Positions 16,477 through 26,444 of a stretch of DNA of 37,038 bases are shown one piece after another. How positions within the stretch are numbered: the first letter of the stretch is position 1; every line of letters starts with the position of its first letter. The stretch spans positions 1 through 37,038 of the forward strand of contig JALVAL010000098.1 of assembly GCA_027011205.1 (NCBI GenBank). Reading direction: 5' to 3'. The stretch is from Gammaproteobacteria bacterium (GTDB lineage Bacteria; Pseudomonadota; Gammaproteobacteria; GRL18). Below the pieces are notes generated by a model. The model was not told the DNA's origin, made no database searches, and saw only the letters and a list, made by a program, of their open reading frames with translations. Position numbers and translations under genes: made by a program.

Positions 16477-17927
16477 TAACGTCTCCAGAATGACGGCGTG
16501 AGTATAACCAGCAAAGTAAAAATTTCCAGTCGCCCCAGCAGCATGGCAAAACACAGCACCCATTTTGAAAAATCATTAATACTCTGATAATTAGCGCCTA
16601 CATCACCCAGCCCCGGCCCGAGATTGTTTAAACAGGCTGCCAGAGCAGAAAAGGCAGTAACCTGATCCAGACCACTGGCCATTAATATCAGCATCATAAT
16701 ACTGAAACTGGCCACATACAATGCAAAAAATCCCCAGATGGCGTTACTGACATTTTCCGGCATAGCCTTGCCACCGATTTTAACCGGGATTTGAGCACTG
16801 GGATGGATTAGACGGAAAATTTCTCTTAAGCCCTGTTTAAATAACAGAATAAAACGGATCACCTTCATACCGCCGCCGGTAGAACCCGCACAACCACCCA
16901 CAAAACTGATAAACAGCAGCATTACCGGTAAAAATCCTGGCCAGTTATAATAATCTGCCGTGGTAAAACCTGCCGTAGTGCCAATGGAAATGGTCTGAAA
17001 AATACCATGATGCACAGAATCTCCCCAGCTTTCAAAGGTACTGGAGTAATGTAAATACAATACCGATATCATAGACGCGGTAGCCAGTATCATCAAATAA
17101 ACCTGAAACTCTACATCAGAAAAATAATGTTTAATACTGCGCATACGCAGAGCGCTGAAATGCAGGGCAAAATTAATACCGGCCACCAGCATAAATACCC
17201 CGGCAATAATCTCAATCAGCTCATTATTAAAATAACCAATGGAGGCATCATGGGTAGAAAAACCACCAATGGCCACGGTAGAAAAACTATGCCCTATGGC
17301 ATCAAACAAACTCATACCTGCCAACCAGTATGCCAGAGCACAGGTAATGGTTAAGCCTAGATAAATATACCACAGCGCTTTAGCAGTTTCGGTAATTCTA
17401 GGTGTCAGTTTGCTGTCTTTAACGGGTCCGGGAGTTTCGGCCCGATACAGTTGCATACCTCCAATACCCAGCATGGGCAGTACCGCTACGGCCAGTACAA
17501 TAATACCCATACCACCCAGCCATTGCAGCTGCTGACGATAATAAAGTATAGATTTCGGTAATTCATCCAGACCGGTAAAAACGGTTGCCCCGGTAGTGGT
17601 TAAAGCAGAAATTGATTCAAACAGAGCATCAGTAAAGCTGGCATGCAGACTATGAGACAGATATAAGGGCAGTGAACCCACCAGACCAAAAACGGACCAG
17701 AACAGTACCACTACAATAAAGCCGTCGCGAATTCTCAGCTCCTTGCGCATATTTTTTACTGGCAGCCAGACAAACAGACCCGTTAGCAAAATCACCAGGA
17801 AAGCATCAATAAAGGCGCTGATTTCTGTATCCTGATACCATAGTGAAACCACAACAGGCGGTATAACCGTAGTACTGAAAACCATTAACAGCAGGCCGAC
17901 TATGCGTAAAATAACGAGGGGTTGCAT
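16476..17927 (-). CDS. trkH: Potassium uptake protein TrkH, membrane subunit
   Basis: Ion-conducting subunit of the Trk potassium uptake system, 483 residues, the same length as E. coli TrkH. It has four M1-P-M2 repeats with filter-like segments: SALTTTGATVFTGLD, STVAIGGFSTHDAS, ISIGTTAGFTTADY and AACLNNLGPGLGDVG, and the charged intramembrane region GCAGSTGGGMKVIRF. All are complete. It follows trkA by 12 bp, and its stop overlaps the methyltransferase start (TAATG). TrkA, encoded just upstream, forms the cytosolic gating ring; both belong to the ntrYX operon here, hinting that potassium uptake is produced together with this two-component system. Confidence 0.96.
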   Translation of the reverse strand: MQPLVILRIVGLLLMVFSTTVIPPVVVSLWYQDTEISAFIDAFLVILLTGLFVWLPVKNMRKELRIRDGFIVVVLFWSVFGLVGSLPLYLSHSLHASFTDALFESISALTTTGATVFTGLDELPKSILYYRQQLQWLGGMGIIVLAVAVLPMLGIGGMQLYRAETPGPVKDSKLTPRITETAKALWYIYLGLTITCALAYWLAGMSLFDAIGHSFSTVAIGGFSTHDASIGYFNNELIEIIAGVFMLVAGINFALHFSALRMRSIKHYFSDVEFQVYLMILATASMISVLYLHYSSTFESWGDSVHHGIFQTISIGTTAGFTTADYYNWPGFLPVMLLFISFVGGCAGSTGGGMKVIRFILLFKQGLREIFRLIHPSAQIPVKIGGKAMPENVSNAIWGFFALYVASFSIMMLILMASGLDQVTAFSALAACLNNLGPGLGDVGANYQSINDFSKWVLCFAMLLGRLEIFTLLVILTPSFWRR

Positions 17928-17939
17928 GCTTAGTTTGGC

Positions 17940-19313
17940 CTATATAAAGGTGACAGCCACCTGAAAAAGCCGTTCCACATCAATAATATAACGTTTATCC
18001 ACCAGAAACAGAATCACATGGTCATCTGATTCAATAACCGTATCATGATGCACAATAATGACTTCACCATTACGGACAATAGCCCCGATAGTGGTTCCAG
18101 GCGGCAGTGGAATTTCTGCTACCGCACGACCAACCACCCTGGAGGTTTTATGGTCACCATGGGCAATAGCTTCAATCGCTTCAGCAGCCCCTTTACGCAG
18201 GGAATGCACCATTTCCACATCGCCTCGGCGGACATGAGCCAGCAAGCTGCCAATGGTCGCCTCCTGGGGTGAAATAGCAATATCAATTTCACCACTTTCC
18301 ACCAGATCCACATAGGCTGCCCGGTTAATCAGGGCCATCACCTTACGTGCCCCAAGGCGTTTAGCCAGTAAAGCAGACATAATATTGGCTTCATCGTCAT
18401 TGGTCAGCGCACAAAATACGTCCGTACCTTCAATATTTTCTTCAATCAGTAGTTCTTCATCAGACACGTCGCCCAGCAAAACAATGGTTTTTTCCAGCTC
18501 TTCGGACAGCATACGGGCATTGGCTGGATTATGGTCAATAATCTTAACGTGCAGACGTCCTTCAAGCGTTCGCGCCAGCCGCTGTCCGATATTTCCACCA
18601 CCGGCAATCATAATACGTTTAAACGGTTTATCCACCCGCCGCAGTTCCGACATCACTTTACGGGTATTTCGGCGATCTACAATAAAGAATACTTCATCAT
18701 TTTCTTCAATAATCGTATCACCTTTTGGGATCAGCGGACGTCCCTTACGATAAATCGCTGCAACCCGGGTATCAATATTGGGCATATGCTGACGGATTTC
18801 CTGCAATTCATGGCCCAGTAGAGGACCGCCCTTAAAAGCCCGAACGGCTACCAGCTGTACCTGCCCGCCAGCAAAATCCAGTACCTGCAGGGCACCTGGA
18901 TATTCAATCAGTCGTTTAATATAATCAGTGACCAGCTGCTCAGGACTGATCAATACGTCCACCGGTAGCGCATCATTGGTAAACAGTTCGGGATGGATTA
19001 AATATTGATTGGAACGTACCCTGGCAATTTTAGTGGGTGTGCGAAATATGGTATAAGCAACCTGACAGGCAATCATATTAGTCTCATCACTATTGGTGAC
19101 TGCAATCAGCATATCTGCATCATCACAACCGGCTTTTAACAGCACATTAGGATGAGAGCCTTTGCCTCTGACCGTACGAATATCCAGTCGGTCCTGCAAT
19201 ACCGCCAAGCCACGCCCGTCAACATCCACCACGGTAATATCATTGTCTTCACTGGCAAGATTTTCTGCCAGTGAAGAGCCCACCTGCCCGGCACCTAAAA
19301 TTAGAATTTTCAT
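17940..19313 (-). CDS. trkA: Trk system potassium transporter TrkA
   Basis: Cytosolic NAD(H)/nucleotide-binding gating ring protein of Trk. The 457-residue sequence is two RCK units in tandem: the first Rossmann motif is [19 protein letters not shown] at the N-terminus, the second [19 protein letters not shown] near residue 232, each followed by a TrkA-C domain ([17 protein letters not shown]; and a C-terminal domain with [21 protein letters not shown]). The length equals the usual 458. It lies 15 bp after ntrX and 12 bp before trkH on the same strand. Confidence 0.97.
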   Translation of the reverse strand: MKILILGAGQVGSSLAENLASEDNDITVVDVDGRGLAVLQDRLDIRTVRGKGSHPNVLLKAGCDDADMLIAVTNSDETNMIACQVAYTIFRTPTKIARVRSNQYLIHPELFTNDALPVDVLISPEQLVTDYIKRLIEYPGALQVLDFAGGQVQLVAVRAFKGGPLLGHELQEIRQHMPNIDTRVAAIYRKGRPLIPKGDTIIEENDEVFFIVDRRNTRKVMSELRRVDKPFKRIMIAGGGNIGQRLARTLEGRLHVKIIDHNPANARMLSEELEKTIVLLGDVSDEELLIEENIEGTDVFCALTNDDEANIMSALLAKRLGARKVMALINRAAYVDLVESGEIDIAISPQEATIGSLLAHVRRGDVEMVHSLRKGAAEAIEAIAHGDHKTSRVVGRAVAEIPLPPGTTIGAIVRNGEVIIVHHDTVIESDDHVILFLVDKRYIIDVERLFQVAVTFI

Positions 19314-19328
19314 GATCGTCTTTCTATA

Positions 19329-20744
19329 TTATTTTGATTTACTGACAATTTTTTTGGCATCAATACCCAGAGATTTCATTTTACGATATAAATGGGTACG
19401 TTCAACACCTGCCAGTTGGGCTACTTTACCCACGCTGCCGCCTACCTCTATCAGTTTTTGCTCCAGATAGGATTTTTCAAACATTTCTCTGGCTTCTTTT
19501 AATGGATGATCAAACAGACTCTGCAGAGCGTCGCTACCTGAGCTTTGCAGCGCACCCAGACCAAATTCACCGGTGGAACTTTGATATTTCTGTGCCAGAA
19601 CTTCCTCAATTTCCTGCAAAGATATAGTTTCCTGATCAGAGACAATTAACAGCCTCTGCACCAGGTTTTTTAACTCCAGTAAATTACCCGGCCAGTTATA
19701 ATTACGCAGACGGTTTAAGGCCGCAATGGAAAAACTGCGGTAATTAAACTGTTCCTGCTGTACAAAACGATCCCGATAATAGTTCAGAATATCCGGCACG
19801 TCTTCACAATGGTTACGCAGAGGAGGAATACTGACCGGCAATACATTTAACTGAAAATACAGTTCCGCTTTAAATTTCCCTTCTTTAACCAGCTGTTCCA
19901 GTGAATAATGTGTCGCGGTAATTATCCGGCAGTTAAGTACAATCGATTCTGTACCACCCAGACGATGAAACTGACCGGTTTCCAGAGTGCTTAACAAACG
20001 CCCCTGAGTAGCCGGATCCATATCGCCAATATCATCAATATACAAGGTTCCCTTACCTGCCTGTTCCAGCAAACCATAATATATTCTGCCATCCTGCTCT
20101 GATCCAAACAGTTCACGGGCAGAATTATCCGGATCAAGAGTGGCCACCCCCAGTTCAATATAGGGCTGATCGTAACGTGGACTCAGACGATGCAGCAGAC
20201 GGGAATATTTACTTTTACCGCTGCCGGCTTCCCCGACAAACAGAACCCTTGAATCATGCTGGGCAATCTGTTCAATTTCCCGACGCAAATCCTGATTAAC
20301 CTGGCTCTTGCCCACCGGCTCATCCACCGTCATCAATTGCTGACGCATACCCTGGTTTTCTTTATCCAGTTTGTAGGCTTCCAGGGCATGTTCAACCGTC
20401 AGCAGCAGTTTTGCCAGCGACAACGGTTTTTCCAGAAAGTCATAGGCACCCAGCCGGGTAGCTTCAACAGCGGTTTCAACACTGCCGTGACCCGACATCA
20501 TAATTACTGGAAAACGACTGATTTCATCATTTTCTGCCCATTCTTTTAATAAGCTGATACCATCAATATCAGGCATCCAGATATCCAGCAGCACCAGTTC
20601 CGGCTCTCTTTTTTGAAAACTTTCCCTGGCCGCCTGACCATTTTCTGCAATGTCGACTTCATAGCCTTCATCCTGCAGGATCTCCTGCACCAGTTCACGG
20701 ATATCCGGTTCATCATCAACAACAAGTATATAGGCAGATGCCAT
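19329..20744 (-). CDS. ntrX: NtrX-family response regulator with degenerate AAA+ domain
   Basis: Response regulator partner of NtrY, 471 residues: receiver (1-120) with DDE at 10-12, phospho-acceptor Asp54 and Lys106; AAA+ region (about 145-370); Fis-type helix-turn-helix at the end (GGSVGKVAQLAGVERTHLYRKM). Walker A is intact (GEAGSGKS, 171-178). The sigma-54-contact GAFTGA loop is absent: ELFGSEQDGRIYYGLLEQA runs straight through the site. Walker B ends in DD rather than DE (238), the arginine-finger region is FKAELYFQLN instead of FREDLxxRLN, and the GNVREL sensor II arginine is leucine (GNLLEL). It probably binds DNA and nucleotide but should not activate sigma-54 RNA polymerase. It is 37 bp after ntrY. 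Confidence 0.88.
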   Translation of the reverse strand: MASAYILVVDDEPDIRELVQEILQDEGYEVDIAENGQAARESFQKREPELVLLDIWMPDIDGISLLKEWAENDEISRFPVIMMSGHGSVETAVEATRLGAYDFLEKPLSLAKLLLTVEHALEAYKLDKENQGMRQQLMTVDEPVGKSQVNQDLRREIEQIAQHDSRVLFVGEAGSGKSKYSRLLHRLSPRYDQPYIELGVATLDPDNSARELFGSEQDGRIYYGLLEQAGKGTLYIDDIGDMDPATQGRLLSTLETGQFHRLGGTESIVLNCRIITATHYSLEQLVKEGKFKAELYFQLNVLPVSIPPLRNHCEDVPDILNYYRDRFVQQEQFNYRSFSIAALNRLRNYNWPGNLLELKNLVQRLLIVSDQETISLQEIEEVLAQKYQSSTGEFGLGALQSSGSDALQSLFDHPLKEAREMFEKSYLEQKLIEVGGSVGKVAQLAGVERTHLYRKMKSLGIDAKKIVSKSK

Positions 20745-20781
20745 TTTTTTTCCTCAATAATAATTTTTTTAATTAGCTCTA

Positions 20782-22917
20782 TCAGGCAACCGGTAGTTTT
20801 ATAATAATTCTGGCACCGCCCTCAGAGGCATTTTCTGCAATGATAGAACCACCGTGTTCTTCAATAATTTTTTTTACAATAGCCAGCCCCAGACCAGTTC
20901 CCTTAGGCTTATTGGTCACATAAGGATCAAATATATTGGCCAGCATTTCCGGCGGAAAACCAGGTCCATTGTCGGATAATTCCAGTTCACACCAGTATTG
21001 ATTATTATGCTCCAGCAGATGGGTTTTGACCGTCAATACAATATTATCGTTTTTGCTGCTTGCTTCCAGTGCATTTTTAATCAAATTATGAAAAACCTGC
21101 CGTAAACGTCCCTGATCCACTTCTACCAGGGTGCCACTGATCCCCAGTTCCTGTTTTATAGTCAGTTTATCGCTGCCGCGATACAAATCAACTACTTCGG
21201 TCAATAAACTTTCAATATCCAGTGTCTGCATTTTCAGTTCAGGCATTTTAGCGTATTCTGAAAATGCCTTGACCATTTCCTTCATACTGTCCACCTGGTG
21301 AATAATTGTTGCTGTCAGGCGCTCCAGAGTTTCAGCATCTTGTTCATTCATGGTTTTCAGGTACTTATGGCGCAGACGTTCTGCCGATAGCTGAATAGGG
21401 GTCAGAGGATTTTTAATTTCATGAGCCAGACGTCTGGCCACCTCTCCCCATGCAGCATCTCTTTGCGCCTGCACCAGTGAGGTAACATTTTCAATAACAA
21501 TGACATAGCCGCCATCGGCCAGCGCAGTACCACGGCAAAGCAGATTTTTTCGACCATCCGATTCACTCAGGGTAACTTCCTCATTCCAGTGCTTTACCCG
21601 GTTCTGAATGGAACTCATAATCCTGCGCACCAGAGACTCAAGCTCCGGTTTTTCCCTGGTCAGCTGGAACAGAGACTGACCCAGATATTCATTGACATTA
21701 ATGCCCAGAATCACACTGGCTTCCGGATTGCTGGTACGGATCGCCTTATTCTCAGACAAACTGATGATCCCGGAGGACAAATTGCTTAACACGACTTCCA
21801 GATAATCACGCTGTCGTTTAGCCTGCTGGTGACTTTCTTCCAGAGCATTATGGGTTTGAGACAGGCGGCGCACCATTTTATTAAAGGACTGGATCAACAG
21901 ACCAAAGTCATCATCATTCAATAAAGGAATGGGTTTATGATATTCACCCTCCGCCACTGCCTTAGTGCCTTCAGCCAGATCACGAATCGGTTCTGCAATA
22001 CGTTTAGCCGAGAAAAAGGCTGCCCAGACCGCACTTAAAATACCTAATAGCAACACCAGAGACAGGGTCAGAGTAAAGCTGATTTTCAGTGGTTTGCGTA
22101 AATACACCAGACTCTTATATTCTGAATAGGCCTGTTGCACACTGGCCGCCAGACGGTGCTGACGTTCACTCAAAGGCGCCAGAGCCTGTAAGACCAGATA
22201 TTCTTTATCATTATTATATGGAATTCGCAGCAATATTCGAATCATTCGACTGGAGTTTTTACTCAGATCCACTACTACATGATCCCTGCCCTGCTGCAGA
22301 GGCAATAATAAATCTGAGCTGGGTAGATCCGGCACAATATCACCTTCCTCAATAGAACTGGAACCCAGAACACGACCTCCTGGCGTCATGAGCGTCACCT
22401 CGTCCATGCCGCCTTTTTCGCGTATTTCACTTAGCGAAACCACCGTTAAGGTACTCAGATCTTTAAGTGTTTCATCGGTCAGACGGCGCATTTGCCGCAG
22501 CAGGCTTTTTTTACGTTCATCCACAGCTGAACGGCTGAGTGTCAAGGCATCTTCCAGTGCCTTTTCAACAGTCACATCAAACCAGCTGTCAATACTGCGA
22601 TTGATAAACTGAATGGAAAAACTGTATACCACTAAGGCAGGGAAAATAGCCAGACTGACAAAAATAATAACCATTCTCAGTGTTAGACGTGCCCCAGCCA
22701 CATGCTGACGCAGCTGATGTAATAATCGCCAGGCCTGACGTGCAATCAGGAAGATCAGCATCACCAGAATGACCAGATTAACCGCCAGCAGCAGATAATA
22801 AAGCTGCTGAAACTGCTCTGCATCCATTGACGCACTATTAATCATACGCAGTGAGATTAACAGTAAAATAATCAGGATAAAGATGGCCAGAGGGCCGCTA
22901 AACACTTTTCTTATCAT
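20782..22917 (-). CDS. ntrY: NtrY-family membrane sensor histidine kinase
   Basis: Sensor kinase paired with the downstream NtrX-like regulator. The 711 residues hold three N-terminal membrane helices (about 5-25, 39-60, 82-105), an extracytoplasmic domain of about 170 residues, a fourth helix (about 280-300), a HAMP linker (AEPIRDLAEGTKAVAEGEY), a PAS domain (DYLEVVLSNLSSGIISLSE), the phospho-acceptor segment RRLAHEIKNPLTPIQLSAERL and an HATPase domain with NLIKNALEAS, DNGPGFP and GTGLGLAIVKKI. All kinase motifs are intact, in contrast to the worn AAA+ domain of its partner. It overlaps the DUF4390 gene by ATGA. NtrYX systems in other bacteria respond to nitrogen or redox state; the signal here is unknown. 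Confidence 0.93.
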   Translation of the reverse strand: MIRKVFSGPLAIFILIILLLISLRMINSASMDAEQFQQLYYLLLAVNLVILVMLIFLIARQAWRLLHQLRQHVAGARLTLRMVIIFVSLAIFPALVVYSFSIQFINRSIDSWFDVTVEKALEDALTLSRSAVDERKKSLLRQMRRLTDETLKDLSTLTVVSLSEIREKGGMDEVTLMTPGGRVLGSSSIEEGDIVPDLPSSDLLLPLQQGRDHVVVDLSKNSSRMIRILLRIPYNNDKEYLVLQALAPLSERQHRLAASVQQAYSEYKSLVYLRKPLKISFTLTLSLVLLLGILSAVWAAFFSAKRIAEPIRDLAEGTKAVAEGEYHKPIPLLNDDDFGLLIQSFNKMVRRLSQTHNALEESHQQAKRQRDYLEVVLSNLSSGIISLSENKAIRTSNPEASVILGINVNEYLGQSLFQLTREKPELESLVRRIMSSIQNRVKHWNEEVTLSESDGRKNLLCRGTALADGGYVIVIENVTSLVQAQRDAAWGEVARRLAHEIKNPLTPIQLSAERLRHKYLKTMNEQDAETLERLTATIIHQVDSMKEMVKAFSEYAKMPELKMQTLDIESLLTEVVDLYRGSDKLTIKQELGISGTLVEVDQGRLRQVFHNLIKNALEASSKNDNIVLTVKTHLLEHNNQYWCELELSDNGPGFPPEMLANIFDPYVTNKPKGTGLGLAIVKKIIEEHGGSIIAENASEGGARIIIKLPVA

Positions 22918-23621
22918 TGTGCCTGCTCCTGATGCTTTTGATTGCTGCTGTTATTATCAGCAAAAGTCACCGGCCATTGAAACCAGTTGCTTTCAAGACG
23001 CCATGCCGAAGACAGAGCAGCAATCTGTCGCAATGCCGGGGGCAGGTGATTAATATCCAGTAAAGTATGAATCCGGACAAAATAATGCTCTCCCGGATTG
23101 AGCTTTTTTCGTTTTATCAGGTGGGCGCCACGAATCGTCCCCAGCACGGCCAGAGCTTCTTTACGACTATTAAAGCTATAACGCTCATCATCGGCCAGAT
23201 TCTTAACCACATGAACATCCGTCAGTGGATGATAGCGCAACTCAAACAACTGCAAAGATTCCTTAACAATATCATTACGCCACCATGGTCGTTTACGATA
23301 CACCTGGACTTCTACTGCAATGGTCAGAGGTATACCATTTTCCAGCGCTTCAACCACCTGTTTGGTGAAATTCATGGTTAAATTCGCATCAATCAGAATA
23401 TCACCGTCTTTAGCATAGGTTTTTGCCGAGTTAACCAGAAATTTATTCTGTTCGCTGTATTGCGGCAGTAATTCAAATACCACAAAAATTGTTATAGAAG
23501 CCAGAGTCCCAATAAACAGCAGCAGAAAAAACTGCTTTTTTGAAACTGTTTTATCCGGCTTTTCTGTAAGCAATAGTTTTATGTCCCGGGATGATTCTTT
23601 ATTGCTCATTATCGTTTTCAT
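22914..23621 (-). CDS. DUF4390 domain-containing membrane-anchored protein
   Basis: A 235-residue protein with one N-terminal membrane segment (about 29-51) and a periplasmic DUF4390 domain, recognised from LVNSAKTYAKDGDILIDANLTM, LENGIPLTIAVEVQVYRKRPWW and a C-terminal FVRIHTLLDINHLPPALRQIA segment. The function is unknown, but the gene is regularly found between rsmB and ntrY, so a role in signal input to NtrY is a fair guess. The start is uncertain: ATG at 23621 (overlapping rsmB by 23 bp) or at 23609 (MSNKESSRD); neither has a strong ribosome site. The stop overlaps ntrY (ATGA). Confidence 0.85.
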   Translation of the reverse strand: MKTIMSNKESSRDIKLLLTEKPDKTVSKKQFFLLLFIGTLASITIFVVFELLPQYSEQNKFLVNSAKTYAKDGDILIDANLTMNFTKQVVEALENGIPLTIAVEVQVYRKRPWWRNDIVKESLQLFELRYHPLTDVHVVKNLADDERYSFNSRKEALAVLGTIRGAHLIKRKKLNPGEHYFVRIHTLLDINHLPPALRQIAALSSAWRLESNWFQWPVTFADNNSSNQKHQEQAQ

Positions 23622-24990
23622 CCACGCAGCGAGTCATCTGTTTTTCCAGCAGGGCATAATAAAAGCCATCCATACCCTGCTCTCCCGGCAGGATCTGTCT
23701 GCCCGCAGGCATAGCATAACCCCAGTTACCTGAAATGGGTATTTCTCCAGCATCTTTGAAACTGTCATTATTACGCTGCAGAAAATTCACTATCTGACGA
23801 TCATTTTCTTCTCTGAGTATGGAGCATGTTGCATACAGTAAACGTCCTCCCGGCTTTAACATAGCCCAGAGATTATCAAGTATTGCCGCCTGCAAAACCG
23901 TCAGGGCGGCAATATCGGCATCACGTCTGAGGACTTTAATATCTGGATGCCGGCGAATAACTCCGGTGGCTGAACAGGGTGCATCCAGTAATATTCGATC
24001 AAAAAGTCGGCCATCCCACCAGTCCTGTACACTGGCATCCGCTGCCAGCAGATGTAATTTTTGGGCTGAAAGATTCAGCCGCTGCCGGCTTTCCTCTACT
24101 CTTGACAGTCGCTCTGCACTGACATCCAGAGCCAGCAGTGAGTCTAATTGCGGCTGACTGTCCATTATATGCATGGTTTTGCCTCCCGGTGCGGCACAGG
24201 CGTCCAGTACCCGCTGCTGTGGTCCAACATCCAGCAGTAATGCGGCCAGTTGAGCCGCACCGTCCTGCACCGATACTCTGCCCTGACTGAATCCAGGCAA
24301 CTCATCCACTGGGCGGGCTTTGTCCAGAGTCAAAGTATGATTATAAACAGGACTTTGGGTACAGCCAATATTGAGCTGCTGCAGGGTTTGCTGATAGCTG
24401 AAAATATCTTCCTCAACATGTACTCTCAAGGTCATGGGTGGGCGTTGATTACCCGCCGCCAGAATGCTCTGGGGTGTCACTGATGCCTGTGGCCAGGCGG
24501 ATTTCTGCCAGGAAAGTTTAATGCGGGTGATCAGCCAGTCAGGATAGGCAAAGCGACTGGCATAAGATTTATCCAGAGAGCTGAGCAGCTCGGACTGTTC
24601 TCTTAAAAAACGTCTCAATACTGCATTCACCAGACCTTTAGCCCAGGCCTGCTGTAAATCTGCACAGGTATTCACCGTTTCCTTAACCACGGCATAATCC
24701 GCTTTATCTAAATACAGTATCTGATACAGTCCACAAAGCAATAGATAGTAAATAATTTTTTTCTTACCCCTGAGCGGCTTATCCAGCATTTTTTGCAAAA
24801 TAGCATCCAGCCGGTAATACCAGCGTAAAGTGCCGTAGCTGATTTCCTGAGCCAGCGGACGCTGCTGTTCTGCCAGTGGCTCCAGATATCGAGGTAATAA
24901 GGTGGCCAGAGACTGACCCGACTCCAGACATTCAAACACCACCAGCAGCGCCATTGCTCTAGGGGTCTTTTTAAGGGCCATTTTTAACAT
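23599..24990 (-). CDS. rsmB: 16S rRNA (cytosine(967)-C5)-methyltransferase RsmB
   Basis: Methylates C967 of 16S rRNA using SAM. The 463-residue protein has an N-terminal NusB-like RNA-binding domain (TPRAMALLVVFECLESGQSL, then LAQEISYGTLRW) and a C-terminal NOL1/NOP2/sun catalytic domain with DACAAPGGKTMHIMD, ILLDAPCSATGVIRRHPDIK and the nucleophile-bearing YATCSILREENDRQI. It is somewhat longer than E. coli RsmB (429). The first ATG (24990) and a second (24981, MALKKTPR) are both possible; neither has a clear Shine–Dalgarno. It follows fmt by 5 bp. Confidence 0.96.
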   Translation of the reverse strand: MLKMALKKTPRAMALLVVFECLESGQSLATLLPRYLEPLAEQQRPLAQEISYGTLRWYYRLDAILQKMLDKPLRGKKKIIYYLLLCGLYQILYLDKADYAVVKETVNTCADLQQAWAKGLVNAVLRRFLREQSELLSSLDKSYASRFAYPDWLITRIKLSWQKSAWPQASVTPQSILAAGNQRPPMTLRVHVEEDIFSYQQTLQQLNIGCTQSPVYNHTLTLDKARPVDELPGFSQGRVSVQDGAAQLAALLLDVGPQQRVLDACAAPGGKTMHIMDSQPQLDSLLALDVSAERLSRVEESRQRLNLSAQKLHLLAADASVQDWWDGRLFDRILLDAPCSATGVIRRHPDIKVLRRDADIAALTVLQAAILDNLWAMLKPGGRLLYATCSILREENDRQIVNFLQRNNDSFKDAGEIPISGNWGYAMPAGRQILPGEQGMDGFYYALLEKQMTRCVDENDNEQ

Positions 24991-24995
24991 AATGA

Positions 24996-25928
24996 TTAAA
25001 ACTTAACGTCCCGCAGACTCTGGCCATTAATAAAGTCTTTTACCAGGATTCGTTTTTTGCCCGGCATTTGTAACTCCAGCACTCTGACTACCCCCCCCCT
25101 GGCAATAATATCGATGCCTTCTGCAGATTCAGCAACAACCTGCCCCAGAGACGCATCTGACCTTTGAGATAATGGCTGCAGCCGCGCCTGCCAGAGTCGC
25201 AGCGACTTGCCATTATAGTCAGTATAGGCCACCGGCCAGCTGTTAAACGCCTGAATTTTACGGACAATATGAGCCGCATCTTCCTGTTGCCAGTCAATGC
25301 AGGCTTCCTGCTTGTCCAGCTTATGGGCATAAGTGGCCAGAGCATCATCCTGAGGCTGCGGCTGCAAACGATCAGCCGCCAGCTCACCCAACGTCTGTAA
25401 AATAGCAATGGATCCGAGTCCCGCCAGCTTATCATGCAGACTGCTGCCGGTATCTTCTGCGGTGATTTCACAGCTTTTAATATTCAGCATATCACCCGTG
25501 TCCAGCCCCTTATCCATTTGCATAATAGTGACCCCGCTTTCATGATCACCGGCAAGAATAGCTCTCTGAATGGGTGCAGCACCTCGCCATCGAGGTAATA
25601 TCGATGCATGAATATTCAGGCAGCCGTGACGGGGAGCCTGTAAGACAGTTTCCGGAAGGATCAGGCCATAAGCCACCACTACCATCACGTCTGCCTGCAA
25701 AGACTGCAGCTGCTGCTGTGCCTGCTCATCTTTCAGACTCAGGGGTTGATAAACCGGGATATCATGCGCCGCTGCCAGCGCTTTTACCGGGCTGGCTGTT
25801 AATTTACGTCCCCGGCCGGCAGGTCGATCAGGCTGGGTGTACACCGCAATGATTTCATGCTCGGAATCAAACAGGGTGTTCAGGGCAACGGCTGAAAATT
25901 CAGGCGTTCCGGCAAAAATAATTTTCAA
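24996..25928 (-). CDS. fmt: Methionyl-tRNA formyltransferase Fmt
   Basis: Formylates initiator methionyl-tRNA with 10-formyltetrahydrofolate. The 310-residue sequence opens KIIFAGTPEFSAVALNTLF and carries the catalytic Asn-His-Asp set in GCLNIHASILPRWRGAAPIQ and GLDTGDML. The C-terminal tRNA-binding domain includes VRKIQAFNSWPVAYTDYNGK. The gene is full length. It follows def by 12 bp, the classical def–fmt pair, whose products act at opposite ends of the N-formyl-methionine cycle. Confidence 0.97.
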   Translation of the reverse strand: MKIIFAGTPEFSAVALNTLFDSEHEIIAVYTQPDRPAGRGRKLTASPVKALAAAHDIPVYQPLSLKDEQAQQQLQSLQADVMVVVAYGLILPETVLQAPRHGCLNIHASILPRWRGAAPIQRAILAGDHESGVTIMQMDKGLDTGDMLNIKSCEITAEDTGSSLHDKLAGLGSIAILQTLGELAADRLQPQPQDDALATYAHKLDKQEACIDWQQEDAAHIVRKIQAFNSWPVAYTDYNGKSLRLWQARLQPLSQRSDASLGQVVAESAEGIDIIARGGVVRVLELQMPGKKRILVKDFINGQSLRDVKF

Positions 25929-25940
25929 ATCTGTTCCCTT

Positions 25941-26444
25941 TTACATCTTCTGACGCTGATGTTTTTCGAGTTTTTTTCGGATCCGCTCACGTTTAAGGCG
26001 GGACAGATAGTCAACAAATAACTTGCCCTGTAAATGATCAATTTCATGCTGAATACAGACCGCTAACAGGCCCTCAGTTGATAATTCCTGTTGTTTACCC
26101 CGGTTATCCAGATAGCGAACCACAACAGTTTCCGCCCGTTCTACTTCGGCATAAGTATCCGGTACAGATAAACAGCCTTCATCCATTTTCTCCTTACCCG
26201 AATGAGAGATAATTTCAGGATTGATCAGACATAAATGCTGATTTTTTTCTTCTGATATATCAATAACGATAATTTGTTCATGGACATTAACCTGTGTGGC
26301 AGCCAGACCGATTCCCGGTGCGGCATACATGGTTTCCAGCATATCATCTATCAGTTTGTTATGAGTTGAGGTAATATTTTTTACTGGTTTTGCTTTAGTT
26401 CGCAAACGCTCATCAGGAAAATGAAGGATTTCCAGTAGTGCCAT
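25941..26444 (-). CDS. def: Peptide deformylase Def
   Basis: Iron-dependent removal of the N-formyl group from nascent proteins. The 167-residue protein contains the three family motifs: [17 protein letters not shown] (metal-ligand cysteine) and [14 protein letters not shown] (two metal histidines and catalytic glutamate). Length and spacing match the E. coli enzyme (169). It is the first gene of the minus-strand run def–fmt–rsmB–DUF4390–ntrY–ntrX–trkA–trkH–methyltransferase, so its promoter should lie in the 476-bp gap that separates it from the divergent LysM gene. Confidence 0.97.
   Translation of the reverse strand: MALLEILHFPDERLRTKAKPVKNITSTHNKLIDDMLETMYAAPGIGLAATQVNVHEQIIVIDISEEKNQHLCLINPEIISHSGKEKMDEGCLSVPDTYAEVERAETVVVRYLDNRGKQQELSTEGLLAVCIQHEIDHLQGKLFVDYLSRLKRERIRKKLEKHQRQKM

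Noticed and set aside
16477-16563. Longer N-terminus for the methyltransferase
   Set aside because: The extra 29 residues lie inside trkH in another frame; the TAATG overlap at 16476 marks the real start.
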